From Gemmatimonadetes bacterium T265 (lineage in GTDB: Bacteria > Gemmatimonadota > Gemmatimonadetes > Gemmatimonadales > Gemmatimonadaceae), in contig BPUI01000001.1 of assembly GCA_019973575.1 (NCBI GenBank), positions 2,306,342-2,370,341 of the forward strand: 64,000 nt of DNA, written 5' to 3'. Below are positions 1-7,500 of the stretch, one piece after another (position 1 is the first letter of the stretch; every line of letters starts with the position of its first letter). The notes under the pieces were generated by a model. The model did no database searches. It saw nothing but the letters and a program-made list of their open reading frames with translations, and had not been told where the DNA came from. A program made the position numbers and the translations under genes.

Positions 1-1
1 C

Positions 2-460
2 GAGTCGACGCGCTCGAGCGGCGTCGCGGTGCAGCCCGCCTCGTTCGCCGGCGGCGTGTTGCCCGGGATCTACCCGCGCACGGTCTACGGCGTGCGCCAC
101 AACCCGTACAACGGCAACCCGCAGGCGGTGGCCGAGGGGCGGCGGCTCTTCCTGCAGTACAACTGCGTCGGGTGCCACGGCGGGCGCGCGGGCGGCGGCA
201 TGGGCCCCAACCTGCGCGACAGCGTCTGGATCTACGGCGGGGACGACACGCACCTCTTCGCGGACCTCGTCGAGGGGCGCCCGGCGGGGATGCCCGCCTG
301 GGGCGGCAAGATCCCCGAGGACCAGATGTGGAAGATCATCGCGTACATCCACTCGCTCGCCACGCCGGCCGAGCCCGACCCACCGCCGCCGAACCCGACG
401 CCGACCAAGGCGGTGCCGGAGAACGGCGCGGCGCCCAGCGCGGGGAGCGCGTCGCGATGA
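2..460 (+). CDS. c-type cytochrome, 5'-truncated by window edge
   Basis: A monohaem cytochrome c that probably passes electrons within the oxidase operon that follows. The haem site CVGCH lies about 17 residues after the motif RHNPYNGNP, and the likely axial methionine is in GMPAWGG near the C terminus. A Pro-rich tail follows. The frame is open to the window edge. A GTG at 29 could be read as a start, but that protein would lack the signal peptide an exported cytochrome needs, so the true start is probably upstream. The TGA stop overlaps the ATG of the subunit II gene (ATGA), which indicates translational coupling. Family assignment is firm; the exact partner is inferred from the operon. Confidence 0.85.
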   Translation, partial: ESTRSSGVAVQPASFAGGVLPGIYPRTVYGVRHNPYNGNPQAVAEGRRLFLQYNCVGCHGGRAGGGMGPNLRDSVWIYGGDDTHLFADLVEGRPAGMPAWGGKIPEDQMWKIIAYIHSLATPAEPDPPPPNPTPTKAVPENGAAPSAGSASR

Positions 461-1485
461 CCGCGCGGCGACCGCGCGGCCGCGCCGCCGCGGGCGTCGT
501 GTTAGGCGCCCGCGCGTTGGGCGCCTGCCTGGCCGGGGCCTGCGCCGGCGCGCCGACGTACATGCACGGCTACGGCGAGGCCGCGCGCCGCGAGGCGTCG
601 CTCGGCTGGGGGCTGACGGCCGTCTCCCTCGTCGTCTCGGCGGTCGTCGCCGCGATCGTCCTCGCGGCGTGCCTGCGTCGGCGCCCGTCGGACGAGGCGA
701 TGCTCCGGAGCCGGGGGGGCGTGCGGTGGATCGTCGTCGGCGGGATCGTCGTGCCCACGGTGATCCTCGCCGTCGCGTTCGTGTTTACGTTAGGCACACT
801 CGCCGCGACCGCGGCGCCCGCCCGCCCGCCCGCGTTCACCGCCGCGGTGGTCGGGCACGAGTGGTGGTGGGAGGTGCGCTACCGCGGCGACTCGACGAGC
901 GACACTTTCTTGGACGCCGACGAGCTGCACGTCCCGGTCGGCCGCCCGGTGCGCCTCGAGCTCAGCACGGCCGACGTGATCCACAGCTTCTGGGTGCCGC
1001 AGCTCGCGGGGAAGACCGACCTCATCCCCGGGCAGCGCAACGCGGCCTGGATCGAGGCCGACACGCCGGGCGTGTACTGGGCGCACTGCGCCGAGTTCTG
1101 CGGGACGCAGCACGCGAACATGGCGCTGCGGGTCGTCGCGCACCCGGCCGCGGAGTTCGCCGCGTGGCGCGCGCGGGCGCGCGGCGACGCCGTCGCCCCG
1201 GCCACCGCGGACGCGACGGCCGGCTACAACGCGTTCATGGGGTCGGCCTGCACGCTCTGCCACGCGATCCGCGGCACGCCCGCGCAGGGGCGCAACGGCC
1301 CCGACCTCACGCACGTCGGCAGCCGGCTCCGGATCGCGGGCGGGATGCTCGCCAACACGCGCGGCAACCTGCAGGGGTGGATCGCCAACCCGCAGGCGCT
1401 CAAGCCGGGGAGCGCGATGCCCACGGTCGAGCTGAGCAGCGCGGACCTGCAGGCAATCACGACGTACCTCCAGAGCCTCAAGTAG
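457..1485 (+). CDS. coxB: cytochrome c oxidase subunit II with fused cytochrome c domain (caa3 type)
   Basis: Subunit II of a haem-copper oxidase, 342 aa. It receives electrons at the CuA centre and passes them to subunit I. An N-terminal signal-like segment is followed by two transmembrane helices (about 48-72 and 90-113). The aromatic motif HEWWWEVRY lies at 134-142. CuA ligands are visible as H176, C211, E213, C215, H219 and M222. A C-terminal cytochrome c domain has CTLCH at 265-269 and a methionine in GSAMP (321). The ATG is chosen because it makes a 4-bp overlap with the preceding cytochrome gene; the frame stays open far upstream without sensible protein. Two leucines here use the TTA-GGC word. 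Confidence 0.95.
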   Translation: MTARRPRGRAAAGVVLGARALGACLAGACAGAPTYMHGYGEAARREASLGWGLTAVSLVVSAVVAAIVLAACLRRRPSDEAMLRSRGGVRWIVVGGIVVPTVILAVAFVFTLGTLAATAAPARPPAFTAAVVGHEWWWEVRYRGDSTSDTFLDADELHVPVGRPVRLELSTADVIHSFWVPQLAGKTDLIPGQRNAAWIEADTPGVYWAHCAEFCGTQHANMALRVVAHPAAEFAAWRARARGDAVAPATADATAGYNAFMGSACTLCHAIRGTPAQGRNGPDLTHVGSRLRIAGGMLANTRGNLQGWIANPQALKPGSAMPTVELSSADLQAITTYLQSLK

Positions 1486-1521
1486 CCCCCGCAGGGCCCT
1501 CCCCTACACCCGAGGCGAGTC

Positions 1522-3498
1522 GTGGCCACCACCACCGCGCCCACGCCGGCGCCCGTCCCCGCACCGCTCGCCGCCCCGTCGCCCGGGCTCGCCGAGCGGC
1601 TCCAGCGCACGTGGGAGACCGCGCCCGGGTTGTTAGGCGCACTCGCGAGCGTCGACCACAAGGAGATCGGGGTCCGCTACCTCGTGACCGCGTTCGCCTT
1701 CCTGCTCGTCGGCGGGCTGGAGGCGTCGGTCATGCGGGCGCAGCTCGCCGCGTCCAACCTGCACCTGCTCTCGCCCGAGCTGTACAACGCGCTGTTCACG
1801 ATGCACGGCGTGACGATGATGTTCCTCTACGCCTCGCCGGTCCTCAGCGGGTTCAGCAACTACCTGTGGCCGCTCATGTTCGGCGCGCGCGACATGGCGT
1901 ACCCGCGGCTCAACGCGCTCTCCTACTGGGTGTTCCTCGGCGCCGGGATCTTCCTCTACACGAGCGTGCTCGTCGGGCAGATGCCCAACGCGGGGTGGTT
2001 CAACTACGTCCCGATCGCGAGCCAGCCGTACACGGCCGGCCTGAACATCGACTTCTACGCGCTCGGGCTGCTGCTCCTCACCGTGTCGACGACGGTCGGG
2101 GCGGTCAACTTCGTCACGACCTTCTTCAAGCTCCGCGCGCCCGGCATGTCGGTGAACCGCGTGCCGATCCTCGCGTGGGGCACGCTCACGACGTCGTTCT
2201 CCGCCCTGTTCGCGCTGCCCGCGCTCACGGCCGCGTGCGTGTTCCTCTTCCTCGACCGGCGGTTCCACACGCACTTCTACGACGCGGGGCAGGGCGGACA
2301 CCCGCTGCTCTGGCAGCACCTGTTCTGGATGTTCGGGCACCCGTGGGTGTACATCGTCATCCTCCCCGCGATCGGCCTCGTGTCAGACATGATCTCGACG
2401 TTCACGCGGCGCCGGCTCGTCGGCTACACGTGGGTCGCGCTCGGCACGATCTCGACCGCGCTGCTCGGTTTCGGCGTCTGGGTGCACCACATGTTCGCCA
2501 CCGGCGTGCCCTCGCTCGCGCTGTCGTTCTTCAGCTCGGGGAGCATGGTGATCACGATCCCGAGCGCGATCAGCGTCTTCGCGTGGATCGCGACCATCTG
2601 GTACGGCCGCCCGGTGTTCAAGACGCCGATGCTCTTCATCGCGGGCTTCATCGTCCTCTTCGTCCTCGGCGGCGTGAGCGGCGTGATGACGGCCGCGGTG
2701 CCGTTCGACTGGCAGCTGACGGACACGTACTTCGTCGTCGCGCACCTGCACTACGTGCTCGTCGGGATCAACGTCTTCCCCGTGATCGCCGCGTTCTACT
2801 ACTGGCTGCCCAAGATGACCGGGCGCATGCTGAACGAGACGCTCGGGAAGTGGAATTTCTGGACGATGTTCGTCGGCTTCAACCTCGGCTTCTTCCCGAT
2901 GCACGTCGCCGGGCTGCTCGGGATGCCCCGGCGCGTGTACACGTACGAGTCCGGGATCGGGCTCGACGCGGTCAACCTCGTGACGACGGTCGGCTCGTAC
3001 GTGTTCGCCGCCGGCGTGCTGCTCTTTGTCGTCAACTTCTTCTGGAGCCTGAAGAACGGCGAGCCGGCGGGGGACAACCCGTGGGACGCGCCGACGCTCG
3101 AGTGGGCGACGAGCTCGCCGCCGCCGCCGTACAACTTCGCCGTACTCCCCGAGGTCGGCAGCCGGTACCCGCTCTGGGAGGGGCGCCCGGGGCTCGAGGG
3201 CGGCAACGAGGACACGGCCGTGCGCAGCATCATCCACCGCGGCCCGCCGCTCGACCAGGGCCGCGAGACGCTCGGCACCACGCCGCTCGACGGCGAGCCG
3301 CAGACGGTGCTGCGCATGCCCGGCGACTCACTCTGGCCGTTTTTCCTCGCCGTCGCGCTCACGGCGCTCGCCTACGCGCTGCTCTTCGGCGCGTGGCGCA
3401 CGGCCGCCGTCTGCGCCCTGCTCGTGGGCGCGTCGATCATCGGCTGGCTGTGGCCCGAGGACGTCACCGAAGGGCTCGTGACCGCGGGGGAGGGCTGA
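1522..3498 (+). CDS. ctaD: cytochrome c oxidase subunit I with C-terminal membrane extension
   Basis: Catalytic subunit I, 658 aa, reducing O2 at a haem-CuB site. Haem and copper ligands are present: H95, H273, the H322-H323 pair, and H408/H410 in VAHLHYVLVG. The His-Tyr pair appears as HPWVY (273-277). D-channel entry residues N113, D124 and N131 are present. The glutamate of the usual HPEVY is Trp275, and the lysine of the usual TGIKIF is Ser351 (PSAISVF), so two standard proton-path residues are absent. A C-terminal extension of about 140 residues carries extra transmembrane helices (about 600-650). The start is GTG. It sits 36 bp after subunit II and 2 bp before subunit III. Confidence 0.95.
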   Translation: MATTTAPTPAPVPAPLAAPSPGLAERLQRTWETAPGLLGALASVDHKEIGVRYLVTAFAFLLVGGLEASVMRAQLAASNLHLLSPELYNALFTMHGVTMMFLYASPVLSGFSNYLWPLMFGARDMAYPRLNALSYWVFLGAGIFLYTSVLVGQMPNAGWFNYVPIASQPYTAGLNIDFYALGLLLLTVSTTVGAVNFVTTFFKLRAPGMSVNRVPILAWGTLTTSFSALFALPALTAACVFLFLDRRFHTHFYDAGQGGHPLLWQHLFWMFGHPWVYIVILPAIGLVSDMISTFTRRRLVGYTWVALGTISTALLGFGVWVHHMFATGVPSLALSFFSSGSMVITIPSAISVFAWIATIWYGRPVFKTPMLFIAGFIVLFVLGGVSGVMTAAVPFDWQLTDTYFVVAHLHYVLVGINVFPVIAAFYYWLPKMTGRMLNETLGKWNFWTMFVGFNLGFFPMHVAGLLGMPRRVYTYESGIGLDAVNLVTTVGSYVFAAGVLLFVVNFFWSLKNGEPAGDNPWDAPTLEWATSSPPPPYNFAVLPEVGSRYPLWEGRPGLEGGNEDTAVRSIIHRGPPLDQGRETLGTTPLDGEPQTVLRMPGDSLWPFFLAVALTALAYALLFGAWRTAAVCALLVGASIIGWLWPEDVTEGLVTAGEG

Positions 3499-3500
3499 GC

Positions 3501-4112
3501 GTGGCGACCGCCGTCCGCACCGACGTCGTCCACCCCGAGCGCCTCCCGGTCGACGCGACCGGGCACCGCTCGCTCGGCTGGTGGGGGATTGTCCTCCTCA
3601 TCTCGACCGAGGCCGCGCTCTTCGCGTACCTGCTGTTCAGCTACTTCTATCTCGGCTCGGTGTCGACGACGACGTGGCCGCCCGACGGCCCGCCCGACCT
3701 GAAGCTCGTGCTGCCCAACACGGCGGTCCTGCTCGCGAGCAGCGGCACGATGTGGTGGGCCGAGCGCGGGCTGCGCGAGGGGCGCCTCGGCCGGCTGCGC
3801 CTCGGGCTGCTGCTCACGTTGGTGTTAGGCGCGGTCTTTCTCGCGGTGCAGGGGGTCGAGTACTCGCAGCTCCCCTTCGGCCCGCAGAGCGGCGCCTACG
3901 GGTCGCTCTTCTACACGATCACCGGCTTCCACGGCGCGCACGTGTTCGTCGGGCTCGTCGTGATCGCGGTCTTGCTCGTGCGCGCGCTGCTCGGCCACTT
4001 CACGCGCGAGCGGCACCTCGCGGTCACGAACGCGTCGTGGTACTGGCACTTCGTCGACGTGGTGTGGCTGTTCGTGCTCACGTCGCTCTACCTCACCCCG
4101 CGCTTCACCTGA
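3501..4112 (+). CDS. coxC: cytochrome c oxidase subunit III
   Basis: A 203-aa integral membrane protein of the haem-copper oxidase subunit III family, which stabilises subunit I and O2 supply. Family signatures are visible: FHGAHVFVG, and YWHFVDVVWLFV near the C terminus. Several helices run through the protein, for example around 28-50, 98-115 and 138-160. The start is a GTG two bases after the subunit I stop, so it is co-translated. The open frame extends more than 2.8 kb upstream, but that part is antifamily noise inside ctaD. Length is normal for the short bacterial form. Confidence 0.95.
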   Translation: MATAVRTDVVHPERLPVDATGHRSLGWWGIVLLISTEAALFAYLLFSYFYLGSVSTTTWPPDGPPDLKLVLPNTAVLLASSGTMWWAERGLREGRLGRLRLGLLLTLVLGAVFLAVQGVEYSQLPFGPQSGAYGSLFYTITGFHGAHVFVGLVVIAVLLVRALLGHFTRERHLAVTNASWYWHFVDVVWLFVLTSLYLTPRFT

Positions 4113-4127
4113 CGGAGGACGGCCGCC

Positions 4128-4568
4128 GTGTCACCGACCCCGCCGCCGCGTCCCGCGGACGCGCACGCGGCGCCACACCGCGACCGGGTGCGGCTCCCGG
4201 CGCTCTGGGCCGGGCTGTTCGCGGGCCCTCTCCTCTGGGGCGCGCAGACGCTCGCCAACTACGCGGTCGTGGCGCACGGGTGCTACCCGACGTCGACGCC
4301 GCGCGCGACGCCGACGTTCGGCGTCTGGGGGCTCGCGGTCGCGGTGAGCGTCGTCGCCGCGCTCGGCACCGCCGCCGCCGGGGCGGTCGCGCTGCGGAGC
4401 TGGCGCGCGACGCGCGAGGAGACCGGCGGCCCGACCGAGTCGCTGCTCGACACGGCGGAGGGGCGCACGCGCTTCATGGCGATGACCGGGTTGGTGCTGA
4501 GCGGGCTCTTTCTCCTCGCCGTGCTCGCGACCGGCCTGCCGCTGTTCATGGTGCGGCCGTGCGCGTGA
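4128..4568 (+). CDS. small membrane protein of the oxidase operon
   Basis: A 146-aa protein with three to four hydrophobic segments (about 24-48, 62-86, 116-140) and a short His/Pro-rich N terminus. I do not recognise a catalytic motif. Position suggests an accessory or subunit IV-like component of the caa3 oxidase. The GTG start is preceded by a good Shine-Dalgarno (GGAGG at 4114-4118). Its TGA overlaps the next gene's GTG (GTGA), so the two are coupled. Function is inferred from context only. Confidence 0.75.
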   Translation: MSPTPPPRPADAHAAPHRDRVRLPALWAGLFAGPLLWGAQTLANYAVVAHGCYPTSTPRATPTFGVWGLAVAVSVVAALGTAAAGAVALRSWRATREETGGPTESLLDTAEGRTRFMAMTGLVLSGLFLLAVLATGLPLFMVRPCA

Positions 4569-4984
4569 AAGGACGCGTGAACGGACGCGTGAGCGGGCGG
4601 CGGCCGGCGCTCGTGGCCGCGTGCGCCGGACTCGCCGCCTGCGCGGGGCTCGCCGCGTGCGGCTCGGGCGCGGCGCGGCGCGCCGACGCGCGCGTCGCGA
4701 CCAACGGGCGCCCCGACGCCGGGCCGGCCGCGATCGCGCGCTACGGCTGCGGCTCGTGCCACACGATCCCCGGCGTGCGCGGCGCGGCCGGGGAGGCGGG
4801 GCCGCCGCTCACCAGGTTCGCGCGCCGCACGTACGTCGCGGGCGTGCTGCCCAACACGTCGGAGAACCTCGTGCGCTGGGTGCGCTACCCGCAGCAGGTC
4901 GTGCCCGGGAACGCGATGCCGGACCTCGGCGTGAGCGAGGCCGACGCGCGGAACATCGCGGCGTACCTCTACACGCTGCGTTAG
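4565..4984 (+). CDS. c-type cytochrome, predicted lipoprotein
   Basis: A cytochrome c of about 139 aa with a lipoprotein-type signal (lipobox LAAC followed by GSG). The haem site is CGSCH, and a C-terminal GNAMP supplies a methionine ligand. It resembles the cytochrome domain fused to subunit II (NTSENLVRWVRYPQ compares with NTRGNLQGWIANPQ), suggesting that domain was duplicated within the operon. Several GTG codons could start it (4559, 4565, 4577); 4565 is preferred for its 4-bp overlap with the upstream stop. The stop codon lies within a GTTAGGC word. It converges with the dehydrogenase small subunit 16 bp away. Confidence 0.85.
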   Translation: MKGRVNGRVSGRRPALVAACAGLAACAGLAACGSGAARRADARVATNGRPDAGPAAIARYGCGSCHTIPGVRGAAGEAGPPLTRFARRTYVAGVLPNTSENLVRWVRYPQQVVPGNAMPDLGVSEADARNIAAYLYTLR

Positions 4985-5000
4985 GCGCTCCGGCCCCGCC

Positions 5001-5633
5001 TCACGCCCAGGCGGGCTGCCCCGGCGCGAGCGGGACGCACCCCGCCCAGCGCCCGGGCTCGCGCACGTAGCGCAGCGCGCGCGTCGCGCCGACCTCGGAC
5101 GTGAAGTACGCACGCTCGGCTAATTCTCGAATGAGCCCGAAATAGTGGGCGTCGTCGCCGCGCGCGTCCCCGCCGTGCGTCCCGCCGGCGTGCAGCTGCT
5201 CGGCCCGCGCGCTTCCGGACCGCCGCGCCTCCGCGTCGACCTCGCGCAGCAGTGCCGCGCGCTCGCCCGGCGCCAGCGCGGCGAACGCCGCGCCGTGGCG
5301 CGCGAGGCACGCGGCCCGGAACGTCCGCAGCCCGTCGACCACGCGGCGCTGCTCGTCGGGCTCGTAGCAGCCCGTGAGCAGCAGGTTCGCTCCGGCGCCG
5401 ACGCCGGCCGCCTTGGCCCCCGGCGAGGCGGCCGTCGCCGGCAGCAGCGTGTCGGCGATCTCGTCGACGAGCGCCTGGTCGTCGGCGTCGAGCACCCGCG
5501 CGCCTTCGCCGGCAACGCCTTCGCCGCGCGCGGGCGCCCGCTCCCGGCCCGGGCCGCAGGCGGCGAGCGGGCCCGCCGCGGCGACCGCGGCGCCCAACAG
5601 GGCGGCGACCTTCAGCGCGTCGCGCCGGTTCAT
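5001..5633 (-). CDS. gluconate 2-dehydrogenase subunit 3-family protein
   Basis: About 210 aa, the small (gamma-like) subunit of a membrane-associated sugar or alcohol dehydrogenase. The N terminus reads NRRDALK then a hydrophobic stretch ending in LAAC, so it may be a Tat-exported lipoprotein that carries its folded FAD partner across the membrane. The C-terminal motif GATRALRYVREPGRWAG is typical of the family. Start ATG 5633 is preferred; ATG 5645 is an alternative. It follows the GMC flavoprotein by about 52 bp and is presumably co-transcribed. No dedicated cytochrome subunit is encoded in the pair. Confidence 0.85.
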   Translation of the reverse strand: MNRRDALKVAALLGAAVAAAGPLAACGPGRERAPARGEGVAGEGARVLDADDQALVDEIADTLLPATAASPGAKAAGVGAGANLLLTGCYEPDEQRRVVDGLRTFRAACLARHGAAFAALAPGERAALLREVDAEARRSGSARAEQLHAGGTHGGDARGDDAHYFGLIRELAERAYFTSEVGATRALRYVREPGRWAGCVPLAPGQPAWA

Positions 5634-5685
5634 CGGCTGGCCCATCGGCGGCGGCTCGTGCACGGGGCGTCGCGGTCGCAAGGCG

Positions 5686-7377
5686 TTAGAGGCTGCGGCG
5701 GGCCATCTCGCGGACGGCGTGGTCGGCCGCCCGCGCGGTGAGCGCCATGTACAGGATCGACGGGCTCTGGTTGCCGGTGGACGTCATGCACGCGCCGTCG
5801 GTGACGAAGACGTTAGGCACTGCGTGGAGCTGGTTGTGCGCGTTGAGCAGCGACGTCCGCGGGTCGCGCCCCATGCGGCAGCCGCCCATCTCGTGGATGT
5901 CGAGCCCCGGCGCCTGGTGGTTGTCGTGCGTCTCGACGTCGCGGCACCCGGCGACCTCCAGCATCGCCCGCGCCTCGGCGCGCCAGTCGCGGATCATCCG
6001 CTCGCTGTTCTCGTCGTACGCCACCGACGTGACGAGGAGCGGGATCCCCCACTGGTCGGTCCGGCTCTCGTGCAGGCGGACGTGGTTCGTCTCCCGCGGC
6101 ACCGTCTCGCCCTGCATGTACATGTAAAGGTGCCACGGCCCGGGGCGCGAGCGCGCGTCCTTGTACGCGCCGCCGACGCGCTCCTCGGTCGGCACGCCGC
6201 GCTCGCGGTACCCGCCGGTGAACGTCGTGTAGCCGCCGACGAAGTCGGTCTCCTGCCGGCCCACGTTCCGGAAGTTGACGAGGATGCACTCGGTCGGGTT
6301 GCGGACGTAGTAGTACTCGTCCGCAAAGGCGTCGAGCGTGCCGTTGGCCGCGGCGCGGTAATTGTGGTGGCAGACGTACTTGCCTAACAGCCCGCTGTCG
6401 TTGCCGAGCCCGTGCGGGAAGCGGCGCGACGTCGAGTTGAGCAGGACGAGGTTCGTGTTGAGCGCCGACGCGTTCACGAAGACCACGCGCGCGTGGAACT
6501 CGTGGACCGCGTGCGTGTGCGCGTCGATCACGCGCACGCCCGACGCGCGTCCGCGGCGCTCGTCGTAGACGATCGAGTGGACGACCGAGTCGGGACGCAC
6601 GGTGAGGTTTCCCGTCGCCGCCGCCCAGGGGAGCGTGCTCGAGTTGGAGCTGAAATAGGCGCCGTACGGGCACCCGCGCATGCACAGGTTGCGGGCCTGA
6701 CACGTCCCGCGCCCCTGTTGCAGGTGGATCGCGTTCGGCTTCGACAGGTGCGCCCAGCGGCCCTGCACGACGTGCCGGTCGCCGTAGTGCGCCCGCAGGG
6801 CGTCGCGCAGGTGCCGCTCGGCGCAGGTGAACTCGAACGGCGGCAGGTACTCGCCGTCGGGCATCGCCGCGAGCCCGTCGGCGTTGCCGCACACGCCGAT
6901 GAACCGCTCGACGTGCGAGTACCACGCGGCGACGTCGTCGTAGCCGATCGGCCAGTTCATGCCGTAGCCGTGGCGCTCGGGGGCGGTGAACTCGTACGGG
7001 CTCCACCGCTGGCAGGCGCGCCCCCAGATGAGCGACTTCCCGCCGACCTGGTAGCCGCGCACCCAGTCGAACGGCCGCTCCTGCACGTACGGGTGGTCGG
7101 CATCCTTCACGAAGAAGTGCGCCGTGTCCTCGCCGTAGCCAGCCGCCTTGCTGATGAGCGGGTTCTCGCGCACGAGCGCGCGCGGCATCGCGCCGCGGTG
7201 CGGGAGCTGCCACGGGGCGAGGTTCGCGGTCGGGTAGTCGCGGATGTGGCGGACGTCGCGGCCGCGCTCGAGCACGAGCGTCTTCAGCCCCTTCTCGCAC
7301 AGCTCCTTCGCGGCCCAGCCGCCGGAGATGCCCGAGCCGATGACGATCGCGTCGTACGTCGTGGGGAGGTCGGTCAT
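5686..7377 (-). CDS. GMC-family FAD-dependent oxidoreductase
   Basis: A 563-aa flavoprotein of the glucose-methanol-choline family, most like the large subunit of gluconate/fructose/sorbitol dehydrogenases. The FAD-binding GSGISG is at 14-19. The C-terminal domain has HEMGGCRMG, then VTDGACMTSTGNQSPS, the usual family signature. It probably oxidises a sugar or polyol in the periplasm and feeds electrons to the respiratory chain; the substrate cannot be read from sequence. It has no signal peptide of its own, which fits export with the small subunit encoded just downstream. The TTA-GGC word occurs as Leu-Gly, and once in another frame as Pro-Asn. Confidence 0.9.
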   Translation of the reverse strand: MTDLPTTYDAIVIGSGISGGWAAKELCEKGLKTLVLERGRDVRHIRDYPTANLAPWQLPHRGAMPRALVRENPLISKAAGYGEDTAHFFVKDADHPYVQERPFDWVRGYQVGGKSLIWGRACQRWSPYEFTAPERHGYGMNWPIGYDDVAAWYSHVERFIGVCGNADGLAAMPDGEYLPPFEFTCAERHLRDALRAHYGDRHVVQGRWAHLSKPNAIHLQQGRGTCQARNLCMRGCPYGAYFSSNSSTLPWAAATGNLTVRPDSVVHSIVYDERRGRASGVRVIDAHTHAVHEFHARVVFVNASALNTNLVLLNSTSRRFPHGLGNDSGLLGKYVCHHNYRAAANGTLDAFADEYYYVRNPTECILVNFRNVGRQETDFVGGYTTFTGGYRERGVPTEERVGGAYKDARSRPGPWHLYMYMQGETVPRETNHVRLHESRTDQWGIPLLVTSVAYDENSERMIRDWRAEARAMLEVAGCRDVETHDNHQAPGLDIHEMGGCRMGRDPRTSLLNAHNQLHAVPNVFVTDGACMTSTGNQSPSILYMALTARAADHAVREMARRSL

Positions 7378-7458
7378 GGCGGGCCGGGATCGTGCGAGCG
7401 CGGGACACCGGCAACGTTGCGCGCCGTCACGCGGGCTCGCAAGACGACCGCCCGATCC

Positions 7459-7494
7459 GGCGCGCGGCGGGGGGTGATTCGCGCGCCGCGCGCC
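7459..7494 (-). terminator. GC-rich hairpin after hlyD
   Basis: A perfect 11-bp stem (7459-7469 with 7484-7494) and 14-nt loop lie directly downstream of the hlyD stop on the minus strand. There is no T-tract, so it could be a weak intrinsic terminator or an RNA 3'-end stabiliser. Confidence 0.5.
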
Positions 7495-7500
7495 ACGAGT

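Noticed and set aside
669-3500. Very long Arg/Ala-rich open frames overlapping the oxidase genes, and similar frames throughout
   Set aside because: In such G+C-rich DNA, stop codons are scarce in shadow frames. These lack family motifs and run antiparallel or out of phase with clearly conserved genes.
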